Assembly: GCF_000740795.1 (NCBI RefSeq)
Contig: NZ_JGYG01000005.1
Location: forward strand, 62,001-126,000
Source of the DNA: Haematobacter massiliensis
GTDB taxonomy: Bacteria; Pseudomonadota; Alphaproteobacteria; Rhodobacterales; Rhodobacteraceae
Length of the DNA stretch: 64,000 nucleotides
Reading direction: 5' to 3'
Translations under genes and position numbers: made by a program
Shown: positions 1-12,698 of the stretch, in pieces
Layout: the number at the start of each line of letters is the position of its first letter
How positions within the stretch are numbered: the first letter of the stretch is position 1
The notes under the pieces: model-generated
Seen by the model: only the letters and a program-made list of their open reading frames with translations
What the model was told of the DNA's origin: nothing
The model's database searches: none

Positions 1-104
1 GGCGACGTCGGCAAGTTGCAGACCTGCCTGCTCCAGAGAATGCGCAAGAAGGCAGGTCTAGAAACGAACTGTCGATCAACCCGCCGCGCTTTCCCTTGAG
101 TTAG
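1..104 (+). other. possible 3' end of an upstream gene
   Basis: The third reading frame stays open from the window edge to a TAG at 102-104, and the first frame is open to a TGA at 97-99. Either could be the tail of a rightward gene, because a terminator-like hairpin follows directly. The translated tails are too short to recognise. A 10-bp inverted repeat (20-29 with 50-59, 20-nt loop) lies in the same stretch. Confidence 0.25.
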
Positions 105-130
105 CCCCTGTCTCGGAAAGGGGCCTTTTC
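104..130 (+). terminator. Rho-independent terminator candidate
   Basis: A 6-bp GC-rich stem (GCCCCT at 104-109, AGGGGC at 119-124) with a 9-nt loop is followed by CTTTTC. It would end transcription of whatever enters from the left edge. Bases 131-384, between this hairpin and the NRPS stop codon, hold nothing I recognise. Confidence 0.5.
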
Positions 131-384
131 GGCGCGGCAGGTGCGATCTGTCACCTGTCGCATCAGGGAATCACGCGTCATGCCGATTGTCATGCCCTTC
201 GCCGGGTTGAATGACCTGCGGAGCGACACTGCACAGCAGGCGAGGTCTCCCCGGCGATGGTCGACTCATATAGTGTCTGGCGACAATCTCGACAGTTGGT
301 CCAGGCTTCAGTCAGCGCCGCAGGCGGTGCAGGTTTCAACGAATCCAGAGCGACTGGTATGCCGCAGCATGTGCTTTCCCGCCG

Positions 385-4269
<3,885 letters not shown>

Positions 4270-4270
4270 G

Positions 4271-4507
4271 TCAGCCGGCAGCCTGATGCTGGGAGATGAC
4301 GGTCCACCATCCGCCCAGGGTCTCGTATTCGGCAAGCATCCCGAAATCCGCGGTCAGCCCCGCCTGCTCCCAGCCGAGGATAAGTGTCATTAGCCGCATG
4401 GAATCCAGCCCCAGATCGGGGAGGTTGTCATCATCGCCGATCTCGGATGGATCGACATAAAGCACATCTGCGATGTCCTTGCGCATGCGCTCGAGGGTCA
4501 GGGTCAT
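4271..4507 (-). CDS. free-standing aryl carrier protein
   Basis: This 78-aa acyl-carrier-type protein has the phosphopantetheine site LGLDSMR, with the attachment Ser near residue 36. By position between an EntE-like ligase and an EntF-like NRPS it should carry the activated aryl acid as a thioester and present it to the condensation domain. In E. coli this domain is the C-terminal part of EntB, fused to isochorismatase; here only the carrier is present, as in some other catechol siderophore systems. Its ATG overlaps the ligase stop by 4 bp and its stop lies 1 bp before the NRPS start. Confidence 0.85.
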   Translation of the reverse strand: MTLTLERMRKDIADVLYVDPSEIGDDDNLPDLGLDSMRLMTLILGWEQAGLTADFGMLAEYETLGGWWTVISQHQAAG

Positions 4508-6144
4508 GCGGTCTTCTCTCCATTCAGATATTCGGCCCGTAGCGCGGCGCGGAGCGCCTTGCGGCTGACCTTGCCGACAGCGGTGGATTCAAACGCGGTC
4601 ACAAAGATCACCTGATCGGGCACCTTGAAGTCAGCAACGCCCCTTGAACGCATGAAGGCGCGGATTCCGGCGGCCTTCGGGCGCTCCTCACCGGAGGGGA
4701 TCACAAAGGCGCAGCTCCGCTCCCCCAGATAGGCGTCCGGGATCGAAACCACCGCTGCATCAAAGACCCCCGGATGCGCCAGAAGGTGATCCTCGATCTC
4801 CTCGGCCGAAATCTTTTCGCCCGCGCGGTTGATGTGGTCGCCCGACCGCCCCTGCACCACCAGATAGCCGCCCGGAAGCCGCTTCACGATATCGCCCGTA
4901 CGGTAGAACCCGTCGGGCGTAAAGCTGCGGGCATTGGCGGCGGGTTCGTTGTGATAGGCGCGGATCGTGTAGGGTCCGCGGGTCAACAGATGCCCCGCCT
5001 CCCCCTCCGGCACCGGGTTGCCCTCGTCGTCGAGCACCAGAACTTCGTCATCCGGGCTGATCGGGCGGCCCTGCGTGTTCACGATGATCTCCTCGGGATC
5101 GTCGAGGCGCGTGTAGTTCACCAGCCCCTCCGCCATGCCGAAAACCTGCTGGAGCGCGCAGCCCAGCACCGGCCGGACGCGCGCCGCTGCTTCGGGCAGG
5201 AACTTCGCCCCCCCGACCCCGAGCACCTGGAGGCTGGACAGGTCATGCTTCGTCCCGGGCGCGGCCTGCATCCACAGAAGCGCGAGCGGGGGGACGAGGC
5301 CGGTGATCGTCACTCCTTCCCGCTCGATCAAAGCGAAAGCGGTGGCGGGGCTCGGATCGGGGCTCATCACCACCCGCCCCCCGGCATAGAGTACCCCGAA
5401 GACGCCCGGCGAGCTCATGGGGAAGTTATGCGCTACGGGAAGCGCGGCGAGATAGACCGTATCGGCACCCAGACGACAGATCTCGGCGCTGGCGCGGAAG
5501 CTGTAGATGTAATCGTCATGCGTGCGGGGAATGAGCTTGGACAGGCCAGTGCTGCCACCGGAAATCTGCAGGAACGCGACGGCGGCCGGGTCCACTTCGG
5601 GGAGTGGTGTCTCGCCTGGCATCAGGGCATCGAACGATAGATGCGGCCCCGGATCGCCGACCACGATCACATGGGCAAGCGCCGGTACCTCGGTCTGCAC
5701 CGTGCTGGCCAGCGCACGGTAGTCGAACCCGTCCATCTTGTCGGCCACCACCAAGGCCTTGGCGTGTGATCGGCGGGCAAAATGTATCAGTTCCGTCTGC
5801 CGATGCGCGGGCAGCGCGTAGACCGGGATCAGGCCCGCAAGAAACAGCCCGAAGACCACCGGGAAAAACCCGGCGACATTCGGGATCTGCACGATCACCC
5901 GGTCTCCCGGAGTGAGCCCCAGCCCAAGAAAGCCGGACGCTGCGGCTTCTGCCCGGGCCAGCAACTCACCATAGGTCCAGCGTATCTCGCCGTCCACGAC
6001 AGCCACGCGGCCGGGATGCTCGGTCGCCCGTTCCCGCAAGACGCCGCCCATCGTTTCACCGCGCCAGTACCCCTTATCGCGGTAGTGTGCGGCAACCTCC
6101 TGCGGCCAAACCTGGCGCGGCGCGTCTTGGTCGGATTGCACCAT
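4504..6144 (-). CDS. entE: 2,3-dihydroxybenzoate-AMP ligase (EntE family)
   Basis: A 546-aa stand-alone adenylation enzyme that should activate 2,3-dihydroxybenzoate (or salicylate) with ATP and load it on the downstream aryl carrier protein. Family motifs are visible: LQISGGSTG near residue 195 followed by [10 protein letters not shown], the EntE-like [10 protein letters not shown] segment, [13 protein letters not shown], and YRTGDI. The C-terminal lysine region is present (GKVSRKALR). It is the first gene of the siderophore operon and is divergent from the cytochrome b561 gene. The dihydroxybenzoate/salicylate preference cannot be settled by eye. Confidence 0.88.
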   Translation of the reverse strand: MVQSDQDAPRQVWPQEVAAHYRDKGYWRGETMGGVLRERATEHPGRVAVVDGEIRWTYGELLARAEAAASGFLGLGLTPGDRVIVQIPNVAGFFPVVFGLFLAGLIPVYALPAHRQTELIHFARRSHAKALVVADKMDGFDYRALASTVQTEVPALAHVIVVGDPGPHLSFDALMPGETPLPEVDPAAVAFLQISGGSTGLSKLIPRTHDDYIYSFRASAEICRLGADTVYLAALPVAHNFPMSSPGVFGVLYAGGRVVMSPDPSPATAFALIEREGVTITGLVPPLALLWMQAAPGTKHDLSSLQVLGVGGAKFLPEAAARVRPVLGCALQQVFGMAEGLVNYTRLDDPEEIIVNTQGRPISPDDEVLVLDDEGNPVPEGEAGHLLTRGPYTIRAYHNEPAANARSFTPDGFYRTGDIVKRLPGGYLVVQGRSGDHINRAGEKISAEEIEDHLLAHPGVFDAAVVSIPDAYLGERSCAFVIPSGEERPKAAGIRAFMRSRGVADFKVPDQVIFVTAFESTAVGKVSRKALRAALRAEYLNGEKTA

Positions 6145-6201
6145 GCGTCATACCTGCTCTTTGGATGGCCAGCGGCCCGGCTCAGGCGGCATAGCCGCAC
6201 A

Positions 6202-6214
6202 GACTAAAACAGTC
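6202..6214. promoter_or_regulatory. candidate operator GAC-N7-GTC in the entE/b561 divergent promoter
   Basis: GACTAAAACAGTC lies in the 148-bp gap between the divergent entE-like and cytochrome b561 genes. The GAC-N7-GTC framework recurs at 14197-14209 in the other divergent promoter of this iron island. The regulator (Fur/Mur, RirA, IscR or other) cannot be named from sequence alone. Confidence 0.35.
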
Positions 6215-6292
6215 AACTTTGCGTGCGGAGCGTTGCGGGCCAGAAGGATCAGTGGCATCACCATTGGCAACCCCCTCGAACGAGATCCGCCG

Positions 6293-6862
6293 ATGCCCTC
6301 CCCTACAGTTCCCCTGCGCGACACGCCGACCGTCTACGGCCGGATCACGCGAGCGCTCCACTGGTCCATCGCCGCGCTGGTTCTGTGGCAACTGTTCGGC
6401 ATGACGCTCCGGCTGATATTCGGACGCCAGCCATTCGTATCCTTCTTCGTCGGGTCGCATCAGCCGGTCGGCACCGTGCTTTTCGTGCTCATCCTCCTTC
6501 GGGTGATATGGGCCTTTGCCAACCGCGATAACCGGCCTTCGCATGGAGCGGGTCTGGTCGGGATCGGGGCGCGGCTCGGGCACTTGGCACTGTATGCGGT
6601 GATGCTCCTGGTGCCGTCGCTGGCGCTCCTGCGGGCCTGGGGTTCGGACCGGGCCTTCGCACCCTTCGGCGTTCAGGTTTTCCCAGCGCAGACGCCGCCG
6701 GTGGACTGGGCCGTGGGGCTGGGCGATGCGCTGCATGGCGAACTTGGCTGGGTTCTGGCACTGCTCATCCTGGGCCATGTCGTCATGGTCGGCCTGCATG
6801 AGGGGATGTGGCGCGACGGGACAATGGCGCGGATGGCAGGCACCCGCGCGCTGCGCCGTTAG
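6293..6862 (+). CDS. cytochrome b561 family membrane protein
   Basis: A 189-aa, probably four-helix, di-haem membrane cytochrome. Helices start with ALHWSIAALVLWQLFGM, and histidines of the family pattern occur (RALHW, VGSHQPVG, LGHLALYAVML, ALHGELGW, LGHVVMVGLHE). Proteins of this type pass electrons from quinol to periplasmic acceptors. Next to siderophore genes it could support ferric reduction or membrane redox balance, which is inference. The ATG at 6293 is preferred over upstream in-frame codons because family homology begins there. Its stop overlaps the convergent TRAP gene stop by 4 bp. Confidence 0.85.
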   Translation: MPSPTVPLRDTPTVYGRITRALHWSIAALVLWQLFGMTLRLIFGRQPFVSFFVGSHQPVGTVLFVLILLRVIWAFANRDNRPSHGAGLVGIGARLGHLALYAVMLLVPSLALLRAWGSDRAFAPFGVQVFPAQTPPVDWAVGLGDALHGELGWVLALLILGHVVMVGLHEGMWRDGTMARMAGTRALRR

Positions 6863-7824
6863 CGCCTCTTCGCCTCGTTCTCCAGATCGATGAGCAGCGG
6901 CATTTTCTCCCGCCAGGCCGCGTACCAGCTTTCCACGGCACCGCCGAATATTTCCGGCCCGGCTTCCACCAGCGGTGCGCCGGCCTCCTTCAGCTTCGCG
7001 CGGTAGTCCGCGTCGATACCGGCATAGGCCGCGCGGATATGCGCCGCCTCCTCTCCGACCAGCCGCGTGATCAGGGCCCGGTCCTCCTCAGGCAATGTCC
7101 GCCATTTCCGCCCCGAGGCGACGGCGAACATCGGGAAGATCGCGTGCCGGCTATCCAGCACCACCGCCGAATAGTCCTGGAAGCGATTGTTCCAGGTGCC
7201 CTCAAGGTCAATCTGCATCCCGTCGATCTGGCCGTTGGAATAGGCGTCAAACAGTTCGGGAAGCGGGAGGGGCGTGGGGGCGGCACCGGCACGGGTCCAG
7301 AAGTCCATCTCCTGCGCCAGAGGCACAGTACGGATCTTGCGCCCGGCAACGTTGCCTCCTTCGGGCAGCGGCTTGGAAAGCAACACGATCCGCATCTCCG
7401 CCATGCCATATCCAAGACCCTTCAGACCCAGCGCGCCGAGCTTTTCCTGCAACGCGGTGGCGGTAGGCCCCTCCAGCAGCTTCGCAGCGCTTTCGGCATC
7501 GGGCACCAGATAGGGGGCCGTCAGGATGCCAAAATCCGCATCGCGGTTGGCAAGCTCCCCGACCGTCAGGAAAGCAAGGTCTAGCGCCCCCGTCTGGAGC
7601 TGCTGGAGCATCTGCGCCTCATTCCCCAGCTGGCCTGAGGGAAAGACCGCGAGTTTTATCCGGCCCTCCGTCTCCGCCGAAATCCTGTCCGCCAACGCAT
7701 TGGCCGATCGTGTCCATTGATGCGGCGGCGGAGTGACCATGCCGATGCGCATATCCTGCGCGCCCGCCGGTACAGACAGCGTCACGATGGCCAGCAGACC
7801 CGGGACCCACTTTGGAAAACGCAT
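6859..7824 (-). CDS. dctP: TRAP transporter solute-binding protein (DctP family)
   Basis: A 321-aa periplasmic binding protein with a cleavable signal peptide (about 22 residues, ending PAGA-QD). The DctP fold is indicated by HQWTRSANALADRI, the segment FPSGQLGNEAQMLQQLQTGALD, and FDAYSNGQIDGMQ. It carries the Arg of the GRKIRT segment that in this family contacts a carboxylate, so an organic or aromatic acid is the likely ligand. It is the last gene of a six-gene transcript that starts with a ferric-siderophore ABC importer, 11 bp after dctM. Confidence 0.88.
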   Translation of the reverse strand: MRFPKWVPGLLAIVTLSVPAGAQDMRIGMVTPPPHQWTRSANALADRISAETEGRIKLAVFPSGQLGNEAQMLQQLQTGALDLAFLTVGELANRDADFGILTAPYLVPDAESAAKLLEGPTATALQEKLGALGLKGLGYGMAEMRIVLLSKPLPEGGNVAGRKIRTVPLAQEMDFWTRAGAAPTPLPLPELFDAYSNGQIDGMQIDLEGTWNNRFQDYSAVVLDSRHAIFPMFAVASGRKWRTLPEEDRALITRLVGEEAAHIRAAYAGIDADYRAKLKEAGAPLVEAGPEIFGGAVESWYAAWREKMPLLIDLENEAKRR

Positions 7825-7835
7825 GTTCTATACTC

Positions 7836-9092
7836 CTAGCCTGCGTTGATGGCAGCGATCAGCGTCATCCCCGCAAGGACCGCGATCACCCCCGCGAAGA
7901 ACGGAACAAGCAGCCATGACAGCCGCTCGGCGCTGACCCCTGTCAGAAGCGACGCGGTGTAAAGCCCTGCGCCCACCGGCGGGGTCAGCAGGCCCAGCGT
8001 CAGGTTGAGGCAGAGGATCACCCCGAAGGTCACTGCATCAATGCCATAGACATCGGTCGCCACCGGAAGGAGGACGGGTGCGATGAGGATGATCGCCGGA
8101 ATGGGTTCGAGCACCGTTCCCAGCAGCAAGAGCAGGATGTTGAGCAGAATAAGGAAGGCCAGCGGGGAAGAAGCCATCTCCTGCATCCAGTTCGCAGCTT
8201 GCGCGGGCAGGCCGGCGAAGGTCACGACCCAACCGATGATCTGCGCGGCCGCGACAAGAAAGAGCACCGCGCCGGAGGTTACAGCAGTCCGTACAAAGAC
8301 CTGCGGCAGATCGGCGAGACGAAGCTCCCGGTAAACCAGCGCCCCGATCAGCATCGCGGCCAGAGAGGCGATCGCCGCGGATTCCGTGGGTGTAGCGATG
8401 CCCGTCAGGATGGAACCCACGACGATCAGCGGCACCGCGAGCGCAGGGAGTGCCTGCCACCCGGCACGGAGCCTCCCACGGAGGGGTTGCGATGGGACGC
8501 GGGGCAGATTGTGCCTCCACCCCAGCCCCGCGATGATGAGGGCAAAGACCGCCGCCATCGCCAGCCCCGGCACGATCCCGGCCACGAAAACGTCCGCCAC
8601 GGGAACCTGTGCCACGGTCGCGTAGACGATCAGGTTCATGGAGGGCGGAATGACAGGGGCGAGCAAGCCGCCTGCCGCTGTGACAGTGGTCGCGAGATCG
8701 CGCGGATAGCCTGCGCGTTCCATCTCCGGCACCGCGAGCCGTGACATCACGGTCAACTGCGCCACGGTTGATCCGAGAACCGTCGCCATCAGAAGGTTGG
8801 CCAGCAGATTGACATAGGCGAGACCGGCGCGCACCGGCATCATCATCGCCTGAGCCAGAGCAAGGAGTCGCCGCCCGATGCCTCCCGCGCCCATCAATTC
8901 TCCCAGCAGGATGAAAAGCGGCAAGGCAAGCAGCCCGTAGCTTTCGATCCCCGCAAAGAGCTGCTGCGGGAAACTGTCGAGCAGCACCGCATTGCCCCCC
9001 GCGACGATCAGGATCAGCGCCACGCCGATCAGCACAAAGGCAATCGGCGCGCCGATTGCCAGCAGGACGATGAATGACAGCCCGGCGGTCAT
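7836..9092 (-). CDS. dctM: TRAP transporter large permease (DctM family)
   Basis: A 418-aa integral membrane protein with about a dozen hydrophobic segments, including the family stretch beginning GSTVAQLTVMSRLAVPEMERAGY and the PPSMNLIVYA and NLTLGLLTPPVG elements. It forms the sodium-coupled transport channel with DctQ. The ATG at 9092 is supported by an AGGAGG-like sequence and by its 4-bp overlap with the dctQ stop. The 124 codons that extend the frame upstream lie inside dctQ and are not protein-like. Confidence 0.9.
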   Translation of the reverse strand: MTAGLSFIVLLAIGAPIAFVLIGVALILIVAGGNAVLLDSFPQQLFAGIESYGLLALPLFILLGELMGAGGIGRRLLALAQAMMMPVRAGLAYVNLLANLLMATVLGSTVAQLTVMSRLAVPEMERAGYPRDLATTVTAAGGLLAPVIPPSMNLIVYATVAQVPVADVFVAGIVPGLAMAAVFALIIAGLGWRHNLPRVPSQPLRGRLRAGWQALPALAVPLIVVGSILTGIATPTESAAIASLAAMLIGALVYRELRLADLPQVFVRTAVTSGAVLFLVAAAQIIGWVVTFAGLPAQAANWMQEMASSPLAFLILLNILLLLLGTVLEPIPAIILIAPVLLPVATDVYGIDAVTFGVILCLNLTLGLLTPPVGAGLYTASLLTGVSAERLSWLLVPFFAGVIAVLAGMTLIAAINAG

Positions 9093-9673
9093 GCCTGCCT
9101 CCTCAGTTCGGTCAGATCGGCGGAGAGGGCCGCGAGCGCGTGGATCGCCCCTGTCATGCAGGTCATCGGCACGATCAGCCAGAACCAGAACTTCGGCACG
9201 CCCAGGGTGAGCGTCGGGTCGGTGTAGATGAAGTTGAACGTATCGCTGGCAAGCGCCGCGCCGGACCCTGCACGGAGAAGGCCGGGCAGGTCGAACCAGC
9301 GCCAGATAAGCCACCCCATCACCACGAAGAAGACCATCACCAGAAGGTCGCTCAGCAGCAGCAGCCAGGCCCGCCCGCGGCTGCTCAGACGCTCTGGCAG
9401 GAGCGCGACTGCCATGTGGCTGCGGGTGGCGATCCCGAGCGAGGCACCCAGAAATGCGACCCAAACCATCAGGTGCACGGCGAGTTCGTCCGTCCAGATC
9501 AGCGGCTGCCCGAGCGTGCGCGACACCGATCCCGCGAGCAGCGACAGGCAGATCGCCGCGACAAGCGCACCACCGAGCGCCATTTCGGCCTGCGCGACGC
9601 GCCGGCTGATGCGGCCCGGGAGAGCCGCGCGGATACCGGGCTCATACCCGACGGCATCATTGTTCAGGCTCAT
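9089..9673 (-). CDS. dctQ: TRAP transporter small permease (DctQ family)
   Basis: A 194-aa four-helix membrane protein. The family hallmark of a Trp-Thr-Asp/Glu-Glu motif after the first helix is seen as LIWTDELAVHLMVWVAFLGA, followed by RSHMAVALLPERL. It partners DctM. The start overlaps the stop of the siderophore ABC ATPase by 4 bp (ATGA), so it should be translated together with the iron-transport genes upstream. Confidence 0.88.
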   Translation of the reverse strand: MSLNNDAVGYEPGIRAALPGRISRRVAQAEMALGGALVAAICLSLLAGSVSRTLGQPLIWTDELAVHLMVWVAFLGASLGIATRSHMAVALLPERLSSRGRAWLLLLSDLLVMVFFVVMGWLIWRWFDLPGLLRAGSGAALASDTFNFIYTDPTLTLGVPKFWFWLIVPMTCMTGAIHALAALSADLTELRRQA

Positions 9674-10470
9674 TCGGCCGCATCCTTCTGTCGGGGGGAT
9701 GAAGGCAGTTCCTCATCCACCAGCACCATCAGGCGACCGCGCGAACAGCGCTCCACGCGCGCACTGACGCCATAGACCTCGGCCAGCATGGCAGGCGTAA
9801 GCACCTCCTCGGGGCGCCCGGCGCTGTAGAGGCACCCCCGTCGCAGCATCACCATGTTGTCCGACCACTGCGCCGCGAGGGCCAGATCATGCAGAACGGC
9901 GATGACCGTCCGCCCCTCCGCGGCAAGGCGGCGCACCTCCGCGAGAAGACGCGCCTGATAAGCAAGGTCGAGCGCACTGGTCGGTTCATCCAGAAGCAGC
10001 ACCCGCGGGTTGCGGACGATGGCCTGCGCAAGCCCGACCATCTGGCGCTGCCCGCCCGAGAGGCTGTCCACCGGCTCGAGGGCGAAGTTTCCGATCCCCA
10101 ACCGATCGAGCGTTGCCATCGCGACGGTTTCCGCAGCACCCCGAACCTGCTCGCCGCCCGCGCGCAGCGCTGCAATGATGCTCTCCAGCACGATGAGCGA
10201 GGAACCGGTAGCCAATGATTGTGGCATGAAGCCCAGGAGCATCGCGCGCTTCGATCCGGGCAAGCGGTGGAGATCCTGACCATTGAGCGTCACCCGACCG
10301 CGATAGGGCAGAAGTTGCGCCACCGCGCGGAGCAGCGTGGATTTCCCCGCGGCGTTCGGCCCGGCAAGCACCGTCAGCTCGCCCTCCCGGAGCGGCGGCA
10401 GGGTTAACCCGTCCAGCACCCGCCGGGCACCGAATTGGACGGAGAGATCGCTGACTTCCAGCCCGGTCAT
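9670..10470 (-). CDS. fepC: ferric-siderophore ABC importer ATPase (FepC/FecE family)
   Basis: A 266-aa ATPase with Walker A GPNAAGKSTLL, signature LSGGQRQMVGLAQA, Walker [13 protein letters not shown] and the switch histidine in VLHDLALAA. Sequence and context place it with FepC/FecE/FhuC-type ATPases that power import of ferric siderophores. ATGA overlaps link it to the permease upstream and to dctQ downstream. Confidence 0.88.
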   Translation of the reverse strand: MTGLEVSDLSVQFGARRVLDGLTLPPLREGELTVLAGPNAAGKSTLLRAVAQLLPYRGRVTLNGQDLHRLPGSKRAMLLGFMPQSLATGSSLIVLESIIAALRAGGEQVRGAAETVAMATLDRLGIGNFALEPVDSLSGGQRQMVGLAQAIVRNPRVLLLDEPTSALDLAYQARLLAEVRRLAAEGRTVIAVLHDLALAAQWSDNMVMLRRGCLYSAGRPEEVLTPAMLAEVYGVSARVERCSRGRLMVLVDEELPSSPRQKDAAE

Positions 10471-11507
10471 CGTGCCTCCCTGCCCCGCAGGATCAGCCAG
10501 AGGAAAATCGGCAGGCCGATCAGCGAGGTGACAAGCCCGATCGGCAGCAGAACTCCCGGCGCGACGAGTTTCGACAGGGTGGAGGCCAGCGACATCACCA
10601 ATGCACCGGTGAGCAGACTGGCGGGCAGGAAGAAGCGGTGATCTTCACCGACCAGCATGCGCGCGATATGCGGGCCGGCGAGGCCCACGAAGCCGATCAC
10701 CCCGACCATGGAGACCGCGCCCGCCGCCAGCAGGCTCACCCGGATCAGCGTCCAGCGGCGGAGCGCAGTGACATTGACACCAAAGCTGCGCGCCTGCTCC
10801 TCTCCCATGCGGAGGGCAGTGAGCTGCCACGCCGCCCGGAAGGAGAAGGGCAGTGTCACCGCGAGCAGCAGCGCAAGCAGCGCCACGCCCGGCCAGCGGC
10901 TCGAAGCCAGGCTGCCCATGGTCCAGAAGACGAGCTGCTGGAGCGCATCCGGTGAAGCCACGAACTGCACCAGCGACAGAAAAGCGGCAGCGGTGAAATT
11001 CAACGCGATACCGAGGAGGACGAGCACCTCCGTCCCGCCTCCGCGAAGCCGGCCCAACGTCTGGAGCAGTGCAAGCGCCCCGAGCGCGAAGAGAAAGGCA
11101 TTGGCCGAAACGCTCCATGCCGCCGGTAGAAACGGCAGGCTGATGCCCAGCACGATGGCCAGCGCCGCACCAAGCGCCGCGGCGGAGGAGACGCCCAGCG
11201 TGAACGGCTCGGCCAGGGGGTTTTCCAGCACCGTCTGCATCTCCGCCCCCGCCAGCGCCAGAGCCGCGCCGACGCAGAGCGCCATCACGGCCACCGGGAG
11301 CCGCACATCCCAGACGATAACCCTTGCCCCGCGCGACACATTCTCCGCGCCAGTCAGCACACGCACCGTCTCGGAAAGGGTCAGCCCCGCCGGCCCTGTG
11401 GACAGGTCGATGAGAAGGGCCACCACCGCGAGCAGCCCAAGGAGGACCACCAGCGCCGCACGACGGCGGTTCCGCTGCCGGTAGCGATCAAGCAGGAGCG
11501 CCGTCAT
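10467..11507 (-). CDS. ferric-siderophore ABC permease (FecCD family)
   Basis: A 346-aa polytopic permease. Family landmarks are RLPVAVMALCVGAALALAGA, NPLAEPFTLGVSSAAALGA, and the ATPase-contact and C-terminal segment GFVGLAGPHIARMLVGEDHR. Only one permease gene is present, so a homodimer (as in BtuC) is more likely than the FepD/FepG heterodimer. The ATG at 11507 overlaps the binding-protein stop by 4 bp; six further upstream codons are less likely. Confidence 0.88.
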   Translation of the reverse strand: MTALLLDRYRQRNRRRAALVVLLGLLAVVALLIDLSTGPAGLTLSETVRVLTGAENVSRGARVIVWDVRLPVAVMALCVGAALALAGAEMQTVLENPLAEPFTLGVSSAAALGAALAIVLGISLPFLPAAWSVSANAFLFALGALALLQTLGRLRGGGTEVLVLLGIALNFTAAAFLSLVQFVASPDALQQLVFWTMGSLASSRWPGVALLALLLAVTLPFSFRAAWQLTALRMGEEQARSFGVNVTALRRWTLIRVSLLAAGAVSMVGVIGFVGLAGPHIARMLVGEDHRFFLPASLLTGALVMSLASTLSKLVAPGVLLPIGLVTSLIGLPIFLWLILRGREAR

Positions 11508-12610
11508 CGACGCGGAACCACCCACCAGGTTCCCGGCACGGAAACCGGCGCGAAACGGGTCTCGATCTCGGCCCGCGTGGCGGCGGGATCAACATCGCCG
11601 AAGAGGTCGGGGTGGAAGGTGCGGGCCAGGTACTCGATCAGCGCGATATGGGCCGGCGTGTCGTTGAAGAGGTGCCACACACCTGCGACATGCCCGTCTT
11701 CCACCGCGCGCAGAGAGGCGAAACCGGGTGCGTTGACGAGCGTGTCGAAGCTCTGCTGCGCGGTTTCCGCCTCAACCAGCGGCCCCAGAACCAACCCGCC
11801 GCGGGAGGCCATATGCGTGCCCCCTGTGGCGATGTAGAAATCCGGGTCGGCGGCGATCAGGAATTCGAGGCTGACATTGCCCAAAACACCCTTCACCAGT
11901 TCGCCGCCGATGTTCTCCCCGCCGGCAGTCGTGATGAAATCATGGAAGACGCCGGTACCGACGGTGGAGCAGCACCCCTGCGCGGCGGCATGAACATGGA
12001 AGAAGACGCGCGGCCGCGGGATGGCCGGGTCAGCCAGCCGGTCGCGGATACGGTCCAGGCGGGTTTCATAGAACAGCGCGAACTCCTCCGCCCGGTCCGA
12101 CGCTCCGGTGAGCGTGCCAAGAAGGCGGAGGCTGGACATGGAATTCTCAAGCGGATGGGAGAAGAAATCGACGTAAGCCACGGGAATGCCAGCGGCTTCC
12201 AGTTGGCCCCGCGCGACCTCCATCGCCTTGTCGGCGGCATCGACGAGCGAAAGGACCACCAAGTCGGGGTTGAGCGCCACGATGCTCTCCACCGAAATGT
12301 CACGGTTGCCGGAGCCCACTGGGCGGATGGCGTCGATTGCCGGAAACTTCGCGCGATAGGCGTCCAGCGTCGGTTCATCCAGCCCCTTGTCAAGCCGCCA
12401 GCCGGTAACAAGCGCCACGGGATCGTCATGGATCAGGCCAAGAACGGCCATATGCCGCCCCTCTCCCAGCACGATCCGCCGGGCCGGCTCCGGCAGCGCC
12501 ACCTCACGGCCCAGTATGTCGGTGGCCTTGACCTCCGCCGACAGGGGCTGGGCGATGACTGCAGCGGCCAGCGTGAACACGGCGACGCATAGGGCGTGAA
12601 GGCGGACCAT
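11504..12610 (-). CDS. periplasmic siderophore-binding protein (FepB/FecB-like)
   Basis: A 368-aa protein with a signal peptide ending near residue 25 (QPLSA-EV). It begins TDILGREVALPEPARRIVLGEGRH, the usual start of class III (cluster A) binding proteins, and contains VESIVALNPDLVVLS and YVDFFSHPLENSMSSLRLLGTLTG. Some features differ from classical FepB: it has AAQGCCSTVG and TGGTHMASRGG segments and is slightly longer. It should deliver a ferric catecholate to the single permease downstream. Confidence 0.82.
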   Translation of the reverse strand: MVRLHALCVAVFTLAAAVIAQPLSAEVKATDILGREVALPEPARRIVLGEGRHMAVLGLIHDDPVALVTGWRLDKGLDEPTLDAYRAKFPAIDAIRPVGSGNRDISVESIVALNPDLVVLSLVDAADKAMEVARGQLEAAGIPVAYVDFFSHPLENSMSSLRLLGTLTGASDRAEEFALFYETRLDRIRDRLADPAIPRPRVFFHVHAAAQGCCSTVGTGVFHDFITTAGGENIGGELVKGVLGNVSLEFLIAADPDFYIATGGTHMASRGGLVLGPLVEAETAQQSFDTLVNAPGFASLRAVEDGHVAGVWHLFNDTPAHIALIEYLARTFHPDLFGDVDPAATRAEIETRFAPVSVPGTWWVVPRR

Positions 12611-12655
12611 GTCAGGTCTTTCGTAGGGCGCCGGTCGTCCGGCGGGAAAATGCTT

Positions 12656-12681
12656 GCGGCGGAGGCCACCGCCTCCGCCGC
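12656..12681 (-). other. strong intercistronic hairpin between yncE-like and binding-protein genes
   Basis: An 11-bp uninterrupted GC-rich stem (12656-12666 with 12671-12681) encloses a 4-nt loop in the 88-bp gap. On the minus-strand transcript it is followed by AAGCATTTTCC, not a clean U-tract. It could be a weak terminator or an mRNA-stabilising element that separates expression of the two genes. Confidence 0.5.
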
Positions 12682-12698
12682 TGTCTCATGGCGCGGGA

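Noticed and set aside
9093-9464. 124-codon N-terminal extension of the DctM reading frame
   Set aside because: It lies within dctQ in another frame, is not hydrophobic or homologous, and a good start with a ribosome-binding site exists at 9092.
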